Shown here piece after piece: positions 51,830 through 62,041 of a DNA stretch of 64,000 bases (its first letter is position 1; the number at the start of each line of letters is the position of its first letter). The DNA is from an uncultured bacterium (lineage in GTDB: Bacteria; CSSED10-310; CALFER01). The position numbers and the translations under genes are program-made. Below the pieces are notes generated by a model. The model was not told where the DNA came from, ran no database searches, and saw nothing but the letters and a program-made list of their open reading frames with translations. The DNA is taken from contig CALFER010000036.1 of assembly GCA_937951895.1 (NCBI GenBank), forward strand, positions 1 through 64,000. Reading direction: 5' to 3'.

Positions 51830-53283
51830 CGCCTTATCTCATGTAGTGTATATTCAGCAACATTTTTCCCACCGTATTCAAGAGGGTCTATCGTCTGAAG
51901 CTGCTGTCGGATCACGGTACGCATTTGCACAGCGGGTCGCAGACAGTATCGTTTGAAGTCCGCTCTGTCGATACTATCCGGCTCTATTACATGTGGAAAA
52001 ATCAATTTAAGGTAAGCCGTGCATAACCGCAATACAGCTTCCGTGTCGCGGGTGTCGGCCGCAGGTGGATAGTCCACCAGGTTTTCTACGACATGTCGGT
52101 AAATCAAGGTTTCTGCCGGTTGTCGCAGCAGATGCATGATCTCGGAGAAATACTCCGTGTTCAGCGCCCAGCCGTTGATTTTCAAGTTTTCGCTCATGCG
52201 CGGTATATCGCGCCCCCGAATAAAGCCATGGAACCGATCCAATAATGCAGATTCGTGGAACACATCTGGTAACCTACGGAACATGTCTTTGGTTTCGTCC
52301 ATCTCGGTTTGCGGTATGTTCCCCAGCAGGATGATGCCGGCTCCGCCAATAATGCGATTCTTGCCGACTGTGATCTCTCCGCTTTCCATGTAGGCTTTTA
52401 ACCCTCCCTGTATCTCGTTTGGATCGTGAAAGTTGATCGACTGGATTTCATCCAGTGCTACGAAATCGTTCGTGGCGATCAGGCCAGGGCTTTTCCCATT
52501 AATGTCACCGAACATCTTCGCTCGTGTGAGTGTTCCGCCGCTGACTAGCCAGCCGTATTTCCCGACCCGGCCGAACTGATATGACTTCCCTGTTCCCTTA
52601 GGTGCCAGTTCCACCAGATTAAGACGAGGCTCGATAAAGGGCAGGAGACGTGTAAGCACCGTGTGTTTTTGTACCCAATCTTCGTACCCCTCCGGGTTGT
52701 AGTCAATCGCTCCCAACACGATGTCGATCCATTCCGCGGGAGTGAACTGTTCTCGTGCTGCTCGAAAGGCGTCAAGGTCGATAATATAGGGGCAGAAGTT
52801 CTTGTACTCTAAAAGCGTGAAGCATCCTCGCGGATTCTCCCCACCTGGGCTGCAGTATCCCAGTTGCACTAAGCCCCAGCCACCGGACGTTTTAACGACA
52901 TCATCTTTGATCCGATTCCATACATAATCCTCGATCAACGTTTCTGTGTGTCCCAACCCCAAATCCGGAATAGCAAAGGTATACTCATTGGATCGTACGC
53001 TGAATTGGATTTCTATCTTGGCAAGAAACTTTTTCGTACACCCTTCACTTCGAGCTGCGTCCTTCAGTTCCAATAAGTTCTCTCGACGCGGTATAACATC
53101 GTAGATGTATCTTCTTAATGCCTCGGCATCGTGTATTCTACCATCCGATTCCGCCTTTCGTTTCAAAATCCAGTCCCGCAGAAATGACGGGATCGATGCA
53201 GCTTTGAAGATCGCCACGATGTTCGGATCCTTGAAGACCGTCGTGTCCGGGAATGCCGCCCGCAATTTCTCAGTGTCGACCAT
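51826..53283 (-). CDS. brxL: BREX protein BrxL-like ATPase (short form)
   Basis: This 485-residue AAA+ protein has VELAPKGTGKSYQFGRVGKYG (Walker A near residue 228), SGGTLTRAKMFGDING, FVALDEIQSINFHDP (Walker B) and GIILLGNIPQ, which match the ATPase core of the Lon-like BREX protein BrxL. Full-length BrxL proteins are longer and end in a Lon-type peptidase-like domain; the sequence here stops shortly after the ATPase module, and no Ser-Lys peptidase segment is visible. BrxL forms DNA-binding rings needed for BREX defence. The gene follows pglZ by 21 bp and overlaps the CxxC gene. Confidence 0.8.
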   Translation of the reverse strand: MVDTEKLRAAFPDTTVFKDPNIVAIFKAASIPSFLRDWILKRKAESDGRIHDAEALRRYIYDVIPRRENLLELKDAARSEGCTKKFLAKIEIQFSVRSNEYTFAIPDLGLGHTETLIEDYVWNRIKDDVVKTSGGWGLVQLGYCSPGGENPRGCFTLLEYKNFCPYIIDLDAFRAAREQFTPAEWIDIVLGAIDYNPEGYEDWVQKHTVLTRLLPFIEPRLNLVELAPKGTGKSYQFGRVGKYGWLVSGGTLTRAKMFGDINGKSPGLIATNDFVALDEIQSINFHDPNEIQGGLKAYMESGEITVGKNRIIGGAGIILLGNIPQTEMDETKDMFRRLPDVFHESALLDRFHGFIRGRDIPRMSENLKINGWALNTEYFSEIMHLLRQPAETLIYRHVVENLVDYPPAADTRDTEAVLRLCTAYLKLIFPHVIEPDSIDRADFKRYCLRPAVQMRTVIRQQLQTIDPLEYGGKNVAEYTLHEIRR

Positions 53284-53304
53284 TGTTGATAATCCTTGTT
53301 GAAG

Positions 53305-55461
53305 TTATAAATCAAAATCGTCTTTCTCAATTATTTGCGTACGAACGTCCTTGGTCTGGACCGGATGCGTGTACCGCCCTGTCAATGAGAACACCACTAC
53401 AGGCACTAATCTCTCCTCCAGCGTCGCACCGCCATGCAACTCAAAGCCAAGTCCTCCCTTCTTTGGAAGACGATCATATCCGCGCATTACCCAATACCTG
53501 CCATCCAACGTTTCCTCAAGCCCCGGTGGACATTTTCCTTGTGGGGTTTGCTCAAGGTAGCGCCAATCGGTTACATCCACCCCATCCTCACAGGCCAGCG
53601 TTTGCGCAAGTCTCGGTTCTGTTTGCCATGCTAGTACAGCTAGTCGTGAACTACCATGGTCTGCTGTGACAATCACCCGCTGAAACCGCGAGAGGCCTTC
53701 TGCGACACGCGGCAACACCTCTCCCCCAATCACATCCAACATCGCAGCCAGATTCTCCTCCGCGCACCGCGATTCGTGCGACTCTGCGCCATTATGTGCG
53801 ATGTTGTCAAATCGTTTGATGTCCGGTAGGTGCCGTTCGGCGTCCGGCCAATAGATGTTGTTGAATTTTGTCGATGTCGGCAAATGCGCCTCGCCGACCG
53901 CAATCGATTCCACACCAATATTCCGTTGCCGCGCCAATGCTATCAACATCGGCATCCACTCCGCGCCCATTGCGTCCACTACAAGTAACGCGCATCCTTT
54001 GTCCGATGCAACCCGTTGCACCAACGAATCTCGCGATTGCACAGAACTTGGAGGAAACTTCAAACGTGTCATTTCGTAAAATCTTGGCGTGACTCGTCCA
54101 GTTATTTTCAATTCACGGTATTCTCTGAAATACTCATCTAAAACACTGTTGTCAAAAACAAGATCGTTGCTTAAATAAGCTGTCAATTCTGGATAAACGT
54201 CTTTTATAGCGCTAGACACGATCCCGTCAACCGCGCAGCGACGCAGCAATTCTGTCCGTTCTGCTCCGGTCCCACAATTCAACCAAGGTGCAACTCGCGA
54301 GGTGGATTCGCGCTTACAAAGTGCAATGAACTGAATTATGTCTGCGCTGGAGTTAACAACACCCGATTTCTGTATAGCATTCCTTCGTTCTTCAGCGTAA
54401 TCTTTAGCTTTATCTAGGCAGTTAGCCGCGCCAGAAATGTATGCAGATCGGAAGTTGCCGACTTCGACCCCTTTTTGATTTATTATAAAATCCAGATAAC
54501 TTCCCTGAGATGCACTGTGTTTAACCAACCAGATTAATGCCTCACGTTCCGCACCTTTGCACCCATCAAACTCTCGCAATACTTGTTTTGTTACTCCTCC
54601 TTCAGGGAAAAACAACATCTTTAGCGTTTCCGCCAATGTCTTTTCCTCCCCTTCCTTCCCCCGCCCACACATCCACCGTAAACAATCTTCGGACAATCCT
54701 GCATCTTGCACACCGTAAAACACACGGGCGAAATCATGCATGCGCACGATTTGTCGCACCTCGATGTTTAGCCCTGCAAGTTCCCGCCCTTTCGAGGCAA
54801 CCACAATGCGCCTAACAGAGTTGTCGTCTGGATGTTCTTCCATGTATCTCAGATACTTTTGAAATGTTTCGCATTCCTCCGGGATGAGGGAAACCAGATC
54901 ATCCCCCACAAGCATTACTTCCGGACGTTCATAGATTCTCTCCGCTTCTCCGGAGGGGTCGGCTAACAGCGTTGATTGGCCGGATGTAAACTTCGGCACA
55001 ATATCCTCAGAAACAATCTCAATCAGCTGCTTCGCTTGTCGATAGCGTGGATTTGTGAACACACTCTTGAGTATTTTTTGTGTGCAGTCATCATTGACCA
55101 ACAAGCAAACCGCATTCCGTCCAGATGAGCCATCCACCCACTCGCGTAAGGCAGCAATGGCAGCTCGTTTGTTTTCGTCGGTTAACAATGCGAGATAACC
55201 GGGTAACCCCAGTAAAACCACTGACTTGCCATCAGCGGTCAGTTCCGTCATTGCATCACGCACTCGCACGAAAACTTCGTCTGGCATCGGTAGCCACGCA
55301 CTTTCGCTAACCAGGTTGCTCAAACGCAACTCAATACAACCGCGCTTCTGGCAAAATCGGCGCAATACAGTCCATCCCTCTCCAGGATGCATTGTTACCA
55401 CCCTTGCTTTTGCCTCTGTGAGGGGATTCATGATGTATTCACAATAATCGTCCAGAGTCAT
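53305..55461 (-). CDS. pglZ: BREX protein PglZ (alkaline phosphatase superfamily)
   Basis: This 718-residue protein has the PglZ metal-binding pattern: LLVVDAMGAEWMPMLIALAR near residue 500, LPTSTKFNNIYW, and VIVTADHGSSRLAVL near 600 with the ADHG metal ligands. PglZ is a core protein of every BREX type. It starts 4 bp after the brxC stop, with only a weak ribosome site, so translational coupling is likely. Its length is within the family range for type 4 systems. Confidence 0.88.
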   Translation of the reverse strand: MTLDDYCEYIMNPLTEAKARVVTMHPGEGWTVLRRFCQKRGCIELRLSNLVSESAWLPMPDEVFVRVRDAMTELTADGKSVVLLGLPGYLALLTDENKRAAIAALREWVDGSSGRNAVCLLVNDDCTQKILKSVFTNPRYRQAKQLIEIVSEDIVPKFTSGQSTLLADPSGEAERIYERPEVMLVGDDLVSLIPEECETFQKYLRYMEEHPDDNSVRRIVVASKGRELAGLNIEVRQIVRMHDFARVFYGVQDAGLSEDCLRWMCGRGKEGEEKTLAETLKMLFFPEGGVTKQVLREFDGCKGAEREALIWLVKHSASQGSYLDFIINQKGVEVGNFRSAYISGAANCLDKAKDYAEERRNAIQKSGVVNSSADIIQFIALCKRESTSRVAPWLNCGTGAERTELLRRCAVDGIVSSAIKDVYPELTAYLSNDLVFDNSVLDEYFREYRELKITGRVTPRFYEMTRLKFPPSSVQSRDSLVQRVASDKGCALLVVDAMGAEWMPMLIALARQRNIGVESIAVGEAHLPTSTKFNNIYWPDAERHLPDIKRFDNIAHNGAESHESRCAEENLAAMLDVIGGEVLPRVAEGLSRFQRVIVTADHGSSRLAVLAWQTEPRLAQTLACEDGVDVTDWRYLEQTPQGKCPPGLEETLDGRYWVMRGYDRLPKKGGLGFELHGGATLEERLVPVVVFSLTGRYTHPVQTKDVRTQIIEKDDFDL

Positions 55462-55465
55462 GATC

Positions 55466-58400
55466 TCATTCCATTACCGAAAGGCCTGCAGCGGGAATTT
55501 GATCGACTAGTTTCAGGAGAAGCAGCTTGGCCTCAGCATCGGAAAGTCCATTTACCTTTTCCGCGGCTTTCTTCCTCACATGAGTATTATACCCCTGTTT
55601 AACGAATTCTTCGACCTCTTCGTGAAGTCTTTCGTCCATCAGCCATCGGTCGGGGGTGTTGCCCAATTTGCGGTACAACCAATCAGTCAGTTCACTGACA
55701 CTGAAACCGATTCTTTGATACCGCGTGGGCAGCACCCGTATGAGGAATTTCCTACCAGCTGAAGCAGCATCTAAAAACACGCCCTCTTTTTGTAATTGGT
55801 CACAAACGGACTGCAATCGTTCTGTGGAAACCCCTCCTGGATTCGCGATCGCATCGACAATGCTCTTGGCATCATCTACGGATAAAACGAATTCAGCAGG
55901 AAGCATGTAGCTGCAGCTCCATTCTGCGGGCGAAACCGTATCCGTTCGTTCGCGCCAAAGCGATAAAACCAAATTGGAAAGAAGCGTCTGGTTGTACTTA
56001 TCAATCCTACTGCACCCTTTCGATTTAAAACTCTGTTCGTCTGCCTGTGCCGAGTCAGTCGGGAATCTATCGTAAAGCGTTTGACTTTCAGCCACCCTCT
56101 TGGGCCAGAGATCTCCAAAAATCTCCCCCATCGCACCCAGTTGTTGCTTATTAGCTCCATCGAAGAACAGCTCGCGGATAATCCCAAACTGCTGCTCCAG
56201 AATCTCTTCAAAAGCTTTCACATCGTCTCCACACAGTGACTGCATATTGAGAAGCTCAAAGAATCGTTGTAACGATGGATGCTTCTTCGACCAGTAATCG
56301 GTCGGGACTTTGTTATCGATCAGCACCGCTTTGCGTATGCGGTTCAGGGCGTCCTCGAAGTTCAGATATCCAACCGACGCAGTCAGCTCACGAATGTGTT
56401 TTGCGCAAAGCGTCTGTCGGTATACCGCTTCCAGTTCGGACTCTGCGTCATCGCGTTTCCAAAGCCACCCACTCGCCGCAGCGAAACGTTTCTTGATCGC
56501 CCCGCAATAGGTATGTGCAGGCCCCCCCATGAACTCTACCACTGCTTTCAATTCTGGCTTGGTGCAATCGATATATCGCTGGAATGCCTCCTCAAAGACT
56601 ACTGGTGCCATGTAATTAGACATCGCTTCTGCTAACCCCGGCTTCGAGAGCAGAATCTCGCCAATCTCCTTGATTTTGTTTCCGCGAGTCTCAATGTCAC
56701 CTTTAGAACTGATGCTGTTGGCAGCGCACAATGCGTCGATGACTCGACCCATTTCTTCCGCGAACGGATCAGCTTGTGCGTGGATATGCGCAGGCAGCAC
56801 CCACAGCGGCACACGTTGAGAAATCTGTTCTAGCCGTGCTCCAATCGCGTTCAATGTTGCCTCTACCGTTCTGTCGGCAAGCGGAATGCTACCGAAAATC
56901 AAGCTGCTCTGTTCGATGAATGCTTTTTCCTCTTTCGACAAACGGCAGATCAATTTCTCGTTTTTTATCTCGTTGTTGCCGTCGTTTTTCACAACGGCTT
57001 CGATGATCTCTGCCAGAGTTGCCGCGTCCAACGCTTTACTCGTCACACCATCGGTCCATTGAAGTTTGCGCTGTCCGGTCAGCCATGTTTTCAGCACGAA
57101 GCCTAGAACGAACGCTGAATGCGGTACTCCAAGCAAGCCAAATGGTGGACGTTGCAAGTCGATGTAAAGTTTTCGTATGGAGCAATTGTTTCCTGCTCCC
57201 ACCGTGTTGTCCTGCCAAGCCTTGCATTTGTCCCGCAGCTGCGTCAGCGGATGATTCGGATTCTCGCAGAACCAATCTTCTTCCCCTGCGACGCCATTTT
57301 TCTGCCAGTTTACGACCACGGTCTTCCAGGCACCGGGTTTCGCGAATTTGTTGAATTCCATCCCCGCCAATGCCCAGCTCTGCAAGGCATTGGGTGCAGC
57401 GAACGCGCTGATGTTGAATCCGCACAGATCGTCCGTATATGCAAGGAATGACTGCTTTGCATAACTGGTAAGCCAGTCCTTCTTCAGTTGCCCCCAAGAC
57501 ACTTCTTCTGCGTATGGTTCGCCGTTTTTATTGGGCTTGTATACAATGAGTTTTGCTGTACCGGTCACTTTGGAATGCCACGTCGCCATTGCGTTGTTAA
57601 CCTGCGTTTCAAACACCCTCTTACTCGCAGAGTCGCTTGCTAGTGCGAGGCGAGCGCTGTTTTCCACGAATTCGTTCCATGCTTTCGCGTTATCTCGGCA
57701 GAAACTGACTTCTGGCAGAGTAACAAAGAGCATCCGGTGGTCCTTGAATTGTTTCGACAGCTCCTTTGCTTTATCGGGGATACGTAGTTGCTCCTGTTCG
57801 TCCCGAGCCAAAATGAATTGAACGAGCACTCGGTTCCCATTATCATTAAAAGATTCGCGTTTCGCGATGCTTGATACAGAAAGACTGCCAATGCTTGTCG
57901 CGCGAACATCAAAACGCAAACCGTAGTTGACTCCTTTCAAATGTTTGGCCAGTTCAGATTCAGTATCCTTCAGCACGAGATCGCTGAACTTGCCTTCAAG
58001 CGCTTCTTTCTTTGCTTCAATATCTTTGGAGTCAGAGCGGTCGCGGAAACGTTCGCAACGTCCGTTCACAATTGTGAAGCAGTGTTTCTGTTCCAGATTG
58101 CGCAGAATTGAATTCACGCCCGTTAGCGCACCGTCGCCCTCGAAACTTCGTTTTATGTTCTCCTCCGAGGTGTTCAGGAGCGGATGCGTCGTCCCCTGTA
58201 ACAGCTCAATTAGTCCGAACAGCAACACTGCTTTGAATACACGCTGTTCATCTGGTTGTAACTCCTTTTCTCGTCGATTGAATTCTGCCCGTGCTTCCTG
58301 AACGACTTGTTTCGTTCCCAGCTCATCTCTTTCTATAAAGTAACGCCACAGATGATCCACCGTCAGGAGCTGATGTCCTGAAACATCTAGCCCTCCTATC

Positions 58401-59620
58401 TCAATAAACGCCTTGAACTCTTCTCCGTTCAGGAACTCAAACATACTTCTCTGGTTCGAACCAATTGCAACCGACAGATGTTTCAGTAAGAACGCCGCCA
58501 TCGGATGTATAGGTAGTACACCTTTGAAGTCCGCTGTTTCAATGTTCGCCTTGTTGATGAGCATATAGTTTTCAACGACGCCTTTCACACTATGCCAGAG
58601 TACGTCGCGCTCTTGAATCCACTCCGCTGACTTCTCCGATTTAACAACAAAAGCGTCTGCTGCCAGTTTCAACGCTGTTTCGTTAGGGAGATCAAGCTGT
58701 TTGAACGTAAACCGATTGTTCGCTTTCTTTGCGCTCTCTGAACCTGTCGAAACATAGGATGAGATCTCCGTGTGTGTCACCGGCACGAAATAGAACCGAC
58801 CCTGTTGCGCGGCCTCCGCCAATTGCTCCAAGGTCTTTAACTCCGAGCGGTTGCGTTCCATGAACGCTGAGAATTCGTCCCATATATAGACCAGCTTGGA
58901 AATTCCGTTCGCTCTTAATGCTTCGTCCACCCAATCGAGGAAATCCTCAGCATTAAAACCCAGATAGATACATCGCGCTTCCATTACTCTCATCGCGTCG
59001 CTGACCAACCCCGCCTCGAGATTCGCATCCCGTAGTTTCTTCTCCAGCGCGTCCGCTGTTTTAATACCCGAGTTCAGGTGTGCGAGATACGACTGCATCG
59101 AGTCACGCTTTGCAAAGAAATACGGTTCATCCTGTCGGATTCGCTCGATGAATTCATCTAGCTTGCCTTGCAGTGGAATCATATGTCCCCCGGATTCCAG
59201 TGCTTTTGTAATTCCACGTTGCAAGCGCATCAGGAATTGATTTTTAGCATCCACACCGTCCGAGTTCACATCATAGACGATGAGTGTTTTTTCTCGGCGT
59301 CGTGACAGCAACCCTTTACGCACGGGTTCTGGTATCTGCGTCGAGCGTAAATCAAGCCATTTCAGGACGCGCATCTCATCGTCCATGAATAGTTTTTGCA
59401 GCACCAGGGATGCAAAGCTTTTTCCCGTGCCATACGCACCTGTGATCCACAGCGTTTTGTTCCCGCCTTCAACACTTTTAAACAGCTCTCGTAAAATCTC
59501 CACGAACGATTCATGCGGATAGAATCCCAGCCATGTCTCTGGCGCTTTGTTTATATCCGCCAAAGTCATGCACGGCACGTAATCCGGTCTGATCCCGAAA
59601 TAGTCTTTGTATAGTGCCAT
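55466..59620 (-). CDS. brxC: BREX protein BrxC/PglY-like P-loop ATPase
   Basis: This 1384-residue protein begins MALYKDYFGIRPDYVPC and has a Walker A motif TGAYGTGKSFASLVLQ near residue 60, with a Walker B KLVYIWDEFSAFM near 250. The long remainder is helical and contains no other recognised domain. BrxC is the large ATPase scaffold of BREX and is present in all types. GGAG lies a few bases before the ATG. It follows brxP by 24 bp and precedes pglZ by 4 bp. Confidence 0.88.
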   Translation of the reverse strand: MALYKDYFGIRPDYVPCMTLADINKAPETWLGFYPHESFVEILRELFKSVEGGNKTLWITGAYGTGKSFASLVLQKLFMDDEMRVLKWLDLRSTQIPEPVRKGLLSRRREKTLIVYDVNSDGVDAKNQFLMRLQRGITKALESGGHMIPLQGKLDEFIERIRQDEPYFFAKRDSMQSYLAHLNSGIKTADALEKKLRDANLEAGLVSDAMRVMEARCIYLGFNAEDFLDWVDEALRANGISKLVYIWDEFSAFMERNRSELKTLEQLAEAAQQGRFYFVPVTHTEISSYVSTGSESAKKANNRFTFKQLDLPNETALKLAADAFVVKSEKSAEWIQERDVLWHSVKGVVENYMLINKANIETADFKGVLPIHPMAAFLLKHLSVAIGSNQRSMFEFLNGEEFKAFIEIGGLDVSGHQLLTVDHLWRYFIERDELGTKQVVQEARAEFNRREKELQPDEQRVFKAVLLFGLIELLQGTTHPLLNTSEENIKRSFEGDGALTGVNSILRNLEQKHCFTIVNGRCERFRDRSDSKDIEAKKEALEGKFSDLVLKDTESELAKHLKGVNYGLRFDVRATSIGSLSVSSIAKRESFNDNGNRVLVQFILARDEQEQLRIPDKAKELSKQFKDHRMLFVTLPEVSFCRDNAKAWNEFVENSARLALASDSASKRVFETQVNNAMATWHSKVTGTAKLIVYKPNKNGEPYAEEVSWGQLKKDWLTSYAKQSFLAYTDDLCGFNISAFAAPNALQSWALAGMEFNKFAKPGAWKTVVVNWQKNGVAGEEDWFCENPNHPLTQLRDKCKAWQDNTVGAGNNCSIRKLYIDLQRPPFGLLGVPHSAFVLGFVLKTWLTGQRKLQWTDGVTSKALDAATLAEIIEAVVKNDGNNEIKNEKLICRLSKEEKAFIEQSSLIFGSIPLADRTVEATLNAIGARLEQISQRVPLWVLPAHIHAQADPFAEEMGRVIDALCAANSISSKGDIETRGNKIKEIGEILLSKPGLAEAMSNYMAPVVFEEAFQRYIDCTKPELKAVVEFMGGPAHTYCGAIKKRFAAASGWLWKRDDAESELEAVYRQTLCAKHIRELTASVGYLNFEDALNRIRKAVLIDNKVPTDYWSKKHPSLQRFFELLNMQSLCGDDVKAFEEILEQQFGIIRELFFDGANKQQLGAMGEIFGDLWPKRVAESQTLYDRFPTDSAQADEQSFKSKGCSRIDKYNQTLLSNLVLSLWRERTDTVSPAEWSCSYMLPAEFVLSVDDAKSIVDAIANPGGVSTERLQSVCDQLQKEGVFLDAASAGRKFLIRVLPTRYQRIGFSVSELTDWLYRKLGNTPDRWLMDERLHEEVEEFVKQGYNTHVRKKAAEKVNGLSDAEAKLLLLKLVDQIPAAGLSVME

Positions 59621-59644
59621 ATCTCCAAATCCCCTCAGCGTATA

Positions 59645-62041
59645 CTACATTTGTAAAATCAATCCAACAACATCGTCCCGATTCCTCGTTTCCGGGAACA
59701 CCCGTACCTCATCAAGTCCCAGAGTGAAACTGCATGCGATGAAATCAGGATACATCGTCGACAACCCCAGGCACTGCTTTTGAAACTCGTCTGGTGGGAT
59801 ACCAAATGCTGCCAGCGGCGACACAAACTCCCCTTCAAACTCTGCTTCCATCATCTGCCGCACCGTGAACGCGCCGCGTTTTGATTTCTCCGCCATCACA
59901 TAGAGCCCGTAAAGCACTACCAATGGATCCACCAAGCGCGAACGGCGCTTCAAACCCACGGTGATCTTACCCTTCTTAAGTAATTCGCACACGTTGTTTT
60001 CTCCCATGCCAAACGGAGTTGAGACCATCATATTCTTCAGGGCTTGTAGGCCACCTTTCTTGGTCACGTCTCTTAAATCATTTCCCAGCATGTCGAACAA
60101 ATCCGAATCCGAATAGGACACATCCATTTTTAATGTACAAACCATCCATTTAACTACCGGTGCATAATTGCACAATCCAATCCAAACACAATCCCATGCC
60201 AATGGATTATCCACACCCTTTTTCTCAAACACATCGAGCAACTTCGTGTGCGACGAGGTTTTCGCATCCATCAACAATCCTTGGCGAAACCACGCTTTTG
60301 CAGCTGGTACCTGCTTGGCGCGGTTGAGTTTCGCTGTATGGTCGAACGATTCGCGCTCAGCAAGATAGACAGAGACAAATTCAGATCGAAGTCCAAAGTT
60401 GTTATAGGCATTTATTCCTTTTAATCTAGATTGCAGACTATCTGCAGCGTACATCGATTTGAACCTCCAGCATCCATAACTGAGGTTGTGACACCTCCGA
60501 CAGTGGATGCATTTTGTTTCATCAACTATTATCCCACTGTTACTCGTTTGTAGCGCACCTGTTGGGCATTCCGCTTCACACGCCTGGCAACCTCCAATAC
60601 ATGCCACGGCCTTCTGCAAGACCGTTCGTAAAACAGGCAACAGACGTTTACGTTCCGTATCGTCCCGAAATGAAACCCTGATACCCTCAACACTGTTCGA
60701 GGATTCGTAGGCCTTGAAAGAAAGGCCTTCACTAAGTCCGTTTCTCAGCACCAGTCGGAATCGATCGGCGGATTCATCATTGAAGACAGTTCCCACTGTT
60801 TTTAACCATTCAAAAAACGATAGGACATTCAATCTTTCGCCATGCCATTCGACATCCAACCCAGTTGTTTTTTCAGCGGGACGTGCAAGATTCTTCTTCA
60901 AAGTTACACCGCTTTTTCGCGCTTGCCAGTTTGAACTTCCCAAGAACTCTAGTGCCTCCTCATTTGAGACAAACTCTTTAGCGCTAGTTTCAATAATTGC
61001 GTCGCTGTACGGTTTGATCGCTTGCGGATAGACCGCATCCACGAACCAAGCATATCTTTCGGAAGATTCCGGGCACATCACGCACCCAACGCGGGACAGT
61101 CCGTATCGGTAGGCGCGGTTAACCATCAAATCGTTTTCAAGAAGATACAGCCATAACTCATGTGCTCCCCAATCAAGAATTGGCATTAAGTTTGCCTGAG
61201 AGGATATCTTTACGCCTTCGCCGACGTCTTCATAGGCGGAACGGCTCAAACTCTCTTCGCTGCGGACACCCAGAAACGCTGCTGCCTTGATCGATATCAC
61301 ACCGAGTCTATGTTTGAATTCGATCAAGGCGGGCGCACTTTTGTGGATGGTGCAACACCATCGGATAGAGCGTGAAGGCGGACCGAAGAGTCGCCAGTTC
61401 TCCAGTGCTGGGGTCTTGGCAGAGACCTTTAAAAATGGGCGGCCAAAATAGTGGCTTTGAATTTCATTCCAGACTTGATAGGTATCCGGTAGTTCCATGT
61501 CTGTATCGCTGAACACTACTGGCACGTCCAGAGGTAGAACCTTGTGGCAAAGGTCTAATAGAACTACTGAATCCTTGCCACCGCTGAAGCCGATATATAT
61601 CACGTCGCATTTTTCCGCAAAGACATCATACATTTCCTTTATGCGCTTGAGTGTGTCTGCCACCAGAGCGTTCATGATGCTACGATTCTTCGCAAGCATT
61701 GTACCGACATCAACAGGAACCAGTTTCAGTGTCCTTCGTACCTTCGAACCGTCGCGCAAATCATCGTTCCCGCTCAACGCACCTTTCCATTCGATATCCA
61801 ACGGTTTACCATAACGCGTCTTATTGAGTTTTGCGATTTCTTCGCCGCGATACAGATACAAGTTCTGCTTTGCCCAAAGAAGCGGACACCGCGCTGCAGG
61901 ATTAAATGCCAACTGCGCCGCTAATCCAGTGAGTATTAGTTCCTCCGCAAATACCGGGCGGATTTCGTTCGCCACAAATTTCCCTGTCTGCGTTGTCAGT
62001 TGGTACCCGCCCGTACGTTTATCCCACTTGTAACTATACAT
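59645..62041 (-). CDS. brxP: BREX type 4 protein BrxP (PAPS-reductase-like with ferredoxin domain)
   Basis: This 798-residue protein starts at ATG 62041 (MYSYKWDKRTGGYQLTTQTG). The PP-loop of the PAPS reductase/sulfurtransferase family is DVIYIGFSGGKDSVVLLDL (near residue 152), followed by RWCCTIHKSAPALIEFK. A double cluster ferredoxin segment near residues 478-530 has CIGGCQACEAECPTGAL and CIHCRRCHNLSYGC. BrxP defines BREX type 4, where it replaces the PglX methyltransferase; the chemistry on DNA is not established from this sequence. A TTG start at 62086 was rejected. It overlaps the upstream gene by 8 bp. Confidence 0.88.
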   Translation of the reverse strand: MYSYKWDKRTGGYQLTTQTGKFVANEIRPVFAEELILTGLAAQLAFNPAARCPLLWAKQNLYLYRGEEIAKLNKTRYGKPLDIEWKGALSGNDDLRDGSKVRRTLKLVPVDVGTMLAKNRSIMNALVADTLKRIKEMYDVFAEKCDVIYIGFSGGKDSVVLLDLCHKVLPLDVPVVFSDTDMELPDTYQVWNEIQSHYFGRPFLKVSAKTPALENWRLFGPPSRSIRWCCTIHKSAPALIEFKHRLGVISIKAAAFLGVRSEESLSRSAYEDVGEGVKISSQANLMPILDWGAHELWLYLLENDLMVNRAYRYGLSRVGCVMCPESSERYAWFVDAVYPQAIKPYSDAIIETSAKEFVSNEEALEFLGSSNWQARKSGVTLKKNLARPAEKTTGLDVEWHGERLNVLSFFEWLKTVGTVFNDESADRFRLVLRNGLSEGLSFKAYESSNSVEGIRVSFRDDTERKRLLPVLRTVLQKAVACIGGCQACEAECPTGALQTSNSGIIVDETKCIHCRRCHNLSYGCWRFKSMYAADSLQSRLKGINAYNNFGLRSEFVSVYLAERESFDHTAKLNRAKQVPAAKAWFRQGLLMDAKTSSHTKLLDVFEKKGVDNPLAWDCVWIGLCNYAPVVKWMVCTLKMDVSYSDSDLFDMLGNDLRDVTKKGGLQALKNMMVSTPFGMGENNVCELLKKGKITVGLKRRSRLVDPLVVLYGLYVMAEKSKRGAFTVRQMMEAEFEGEFVSPLAAFGIPPDEFQKQCLGLSTMYPDFIACSFTLGLDEVRVFPETRNRDDVVGLILQM

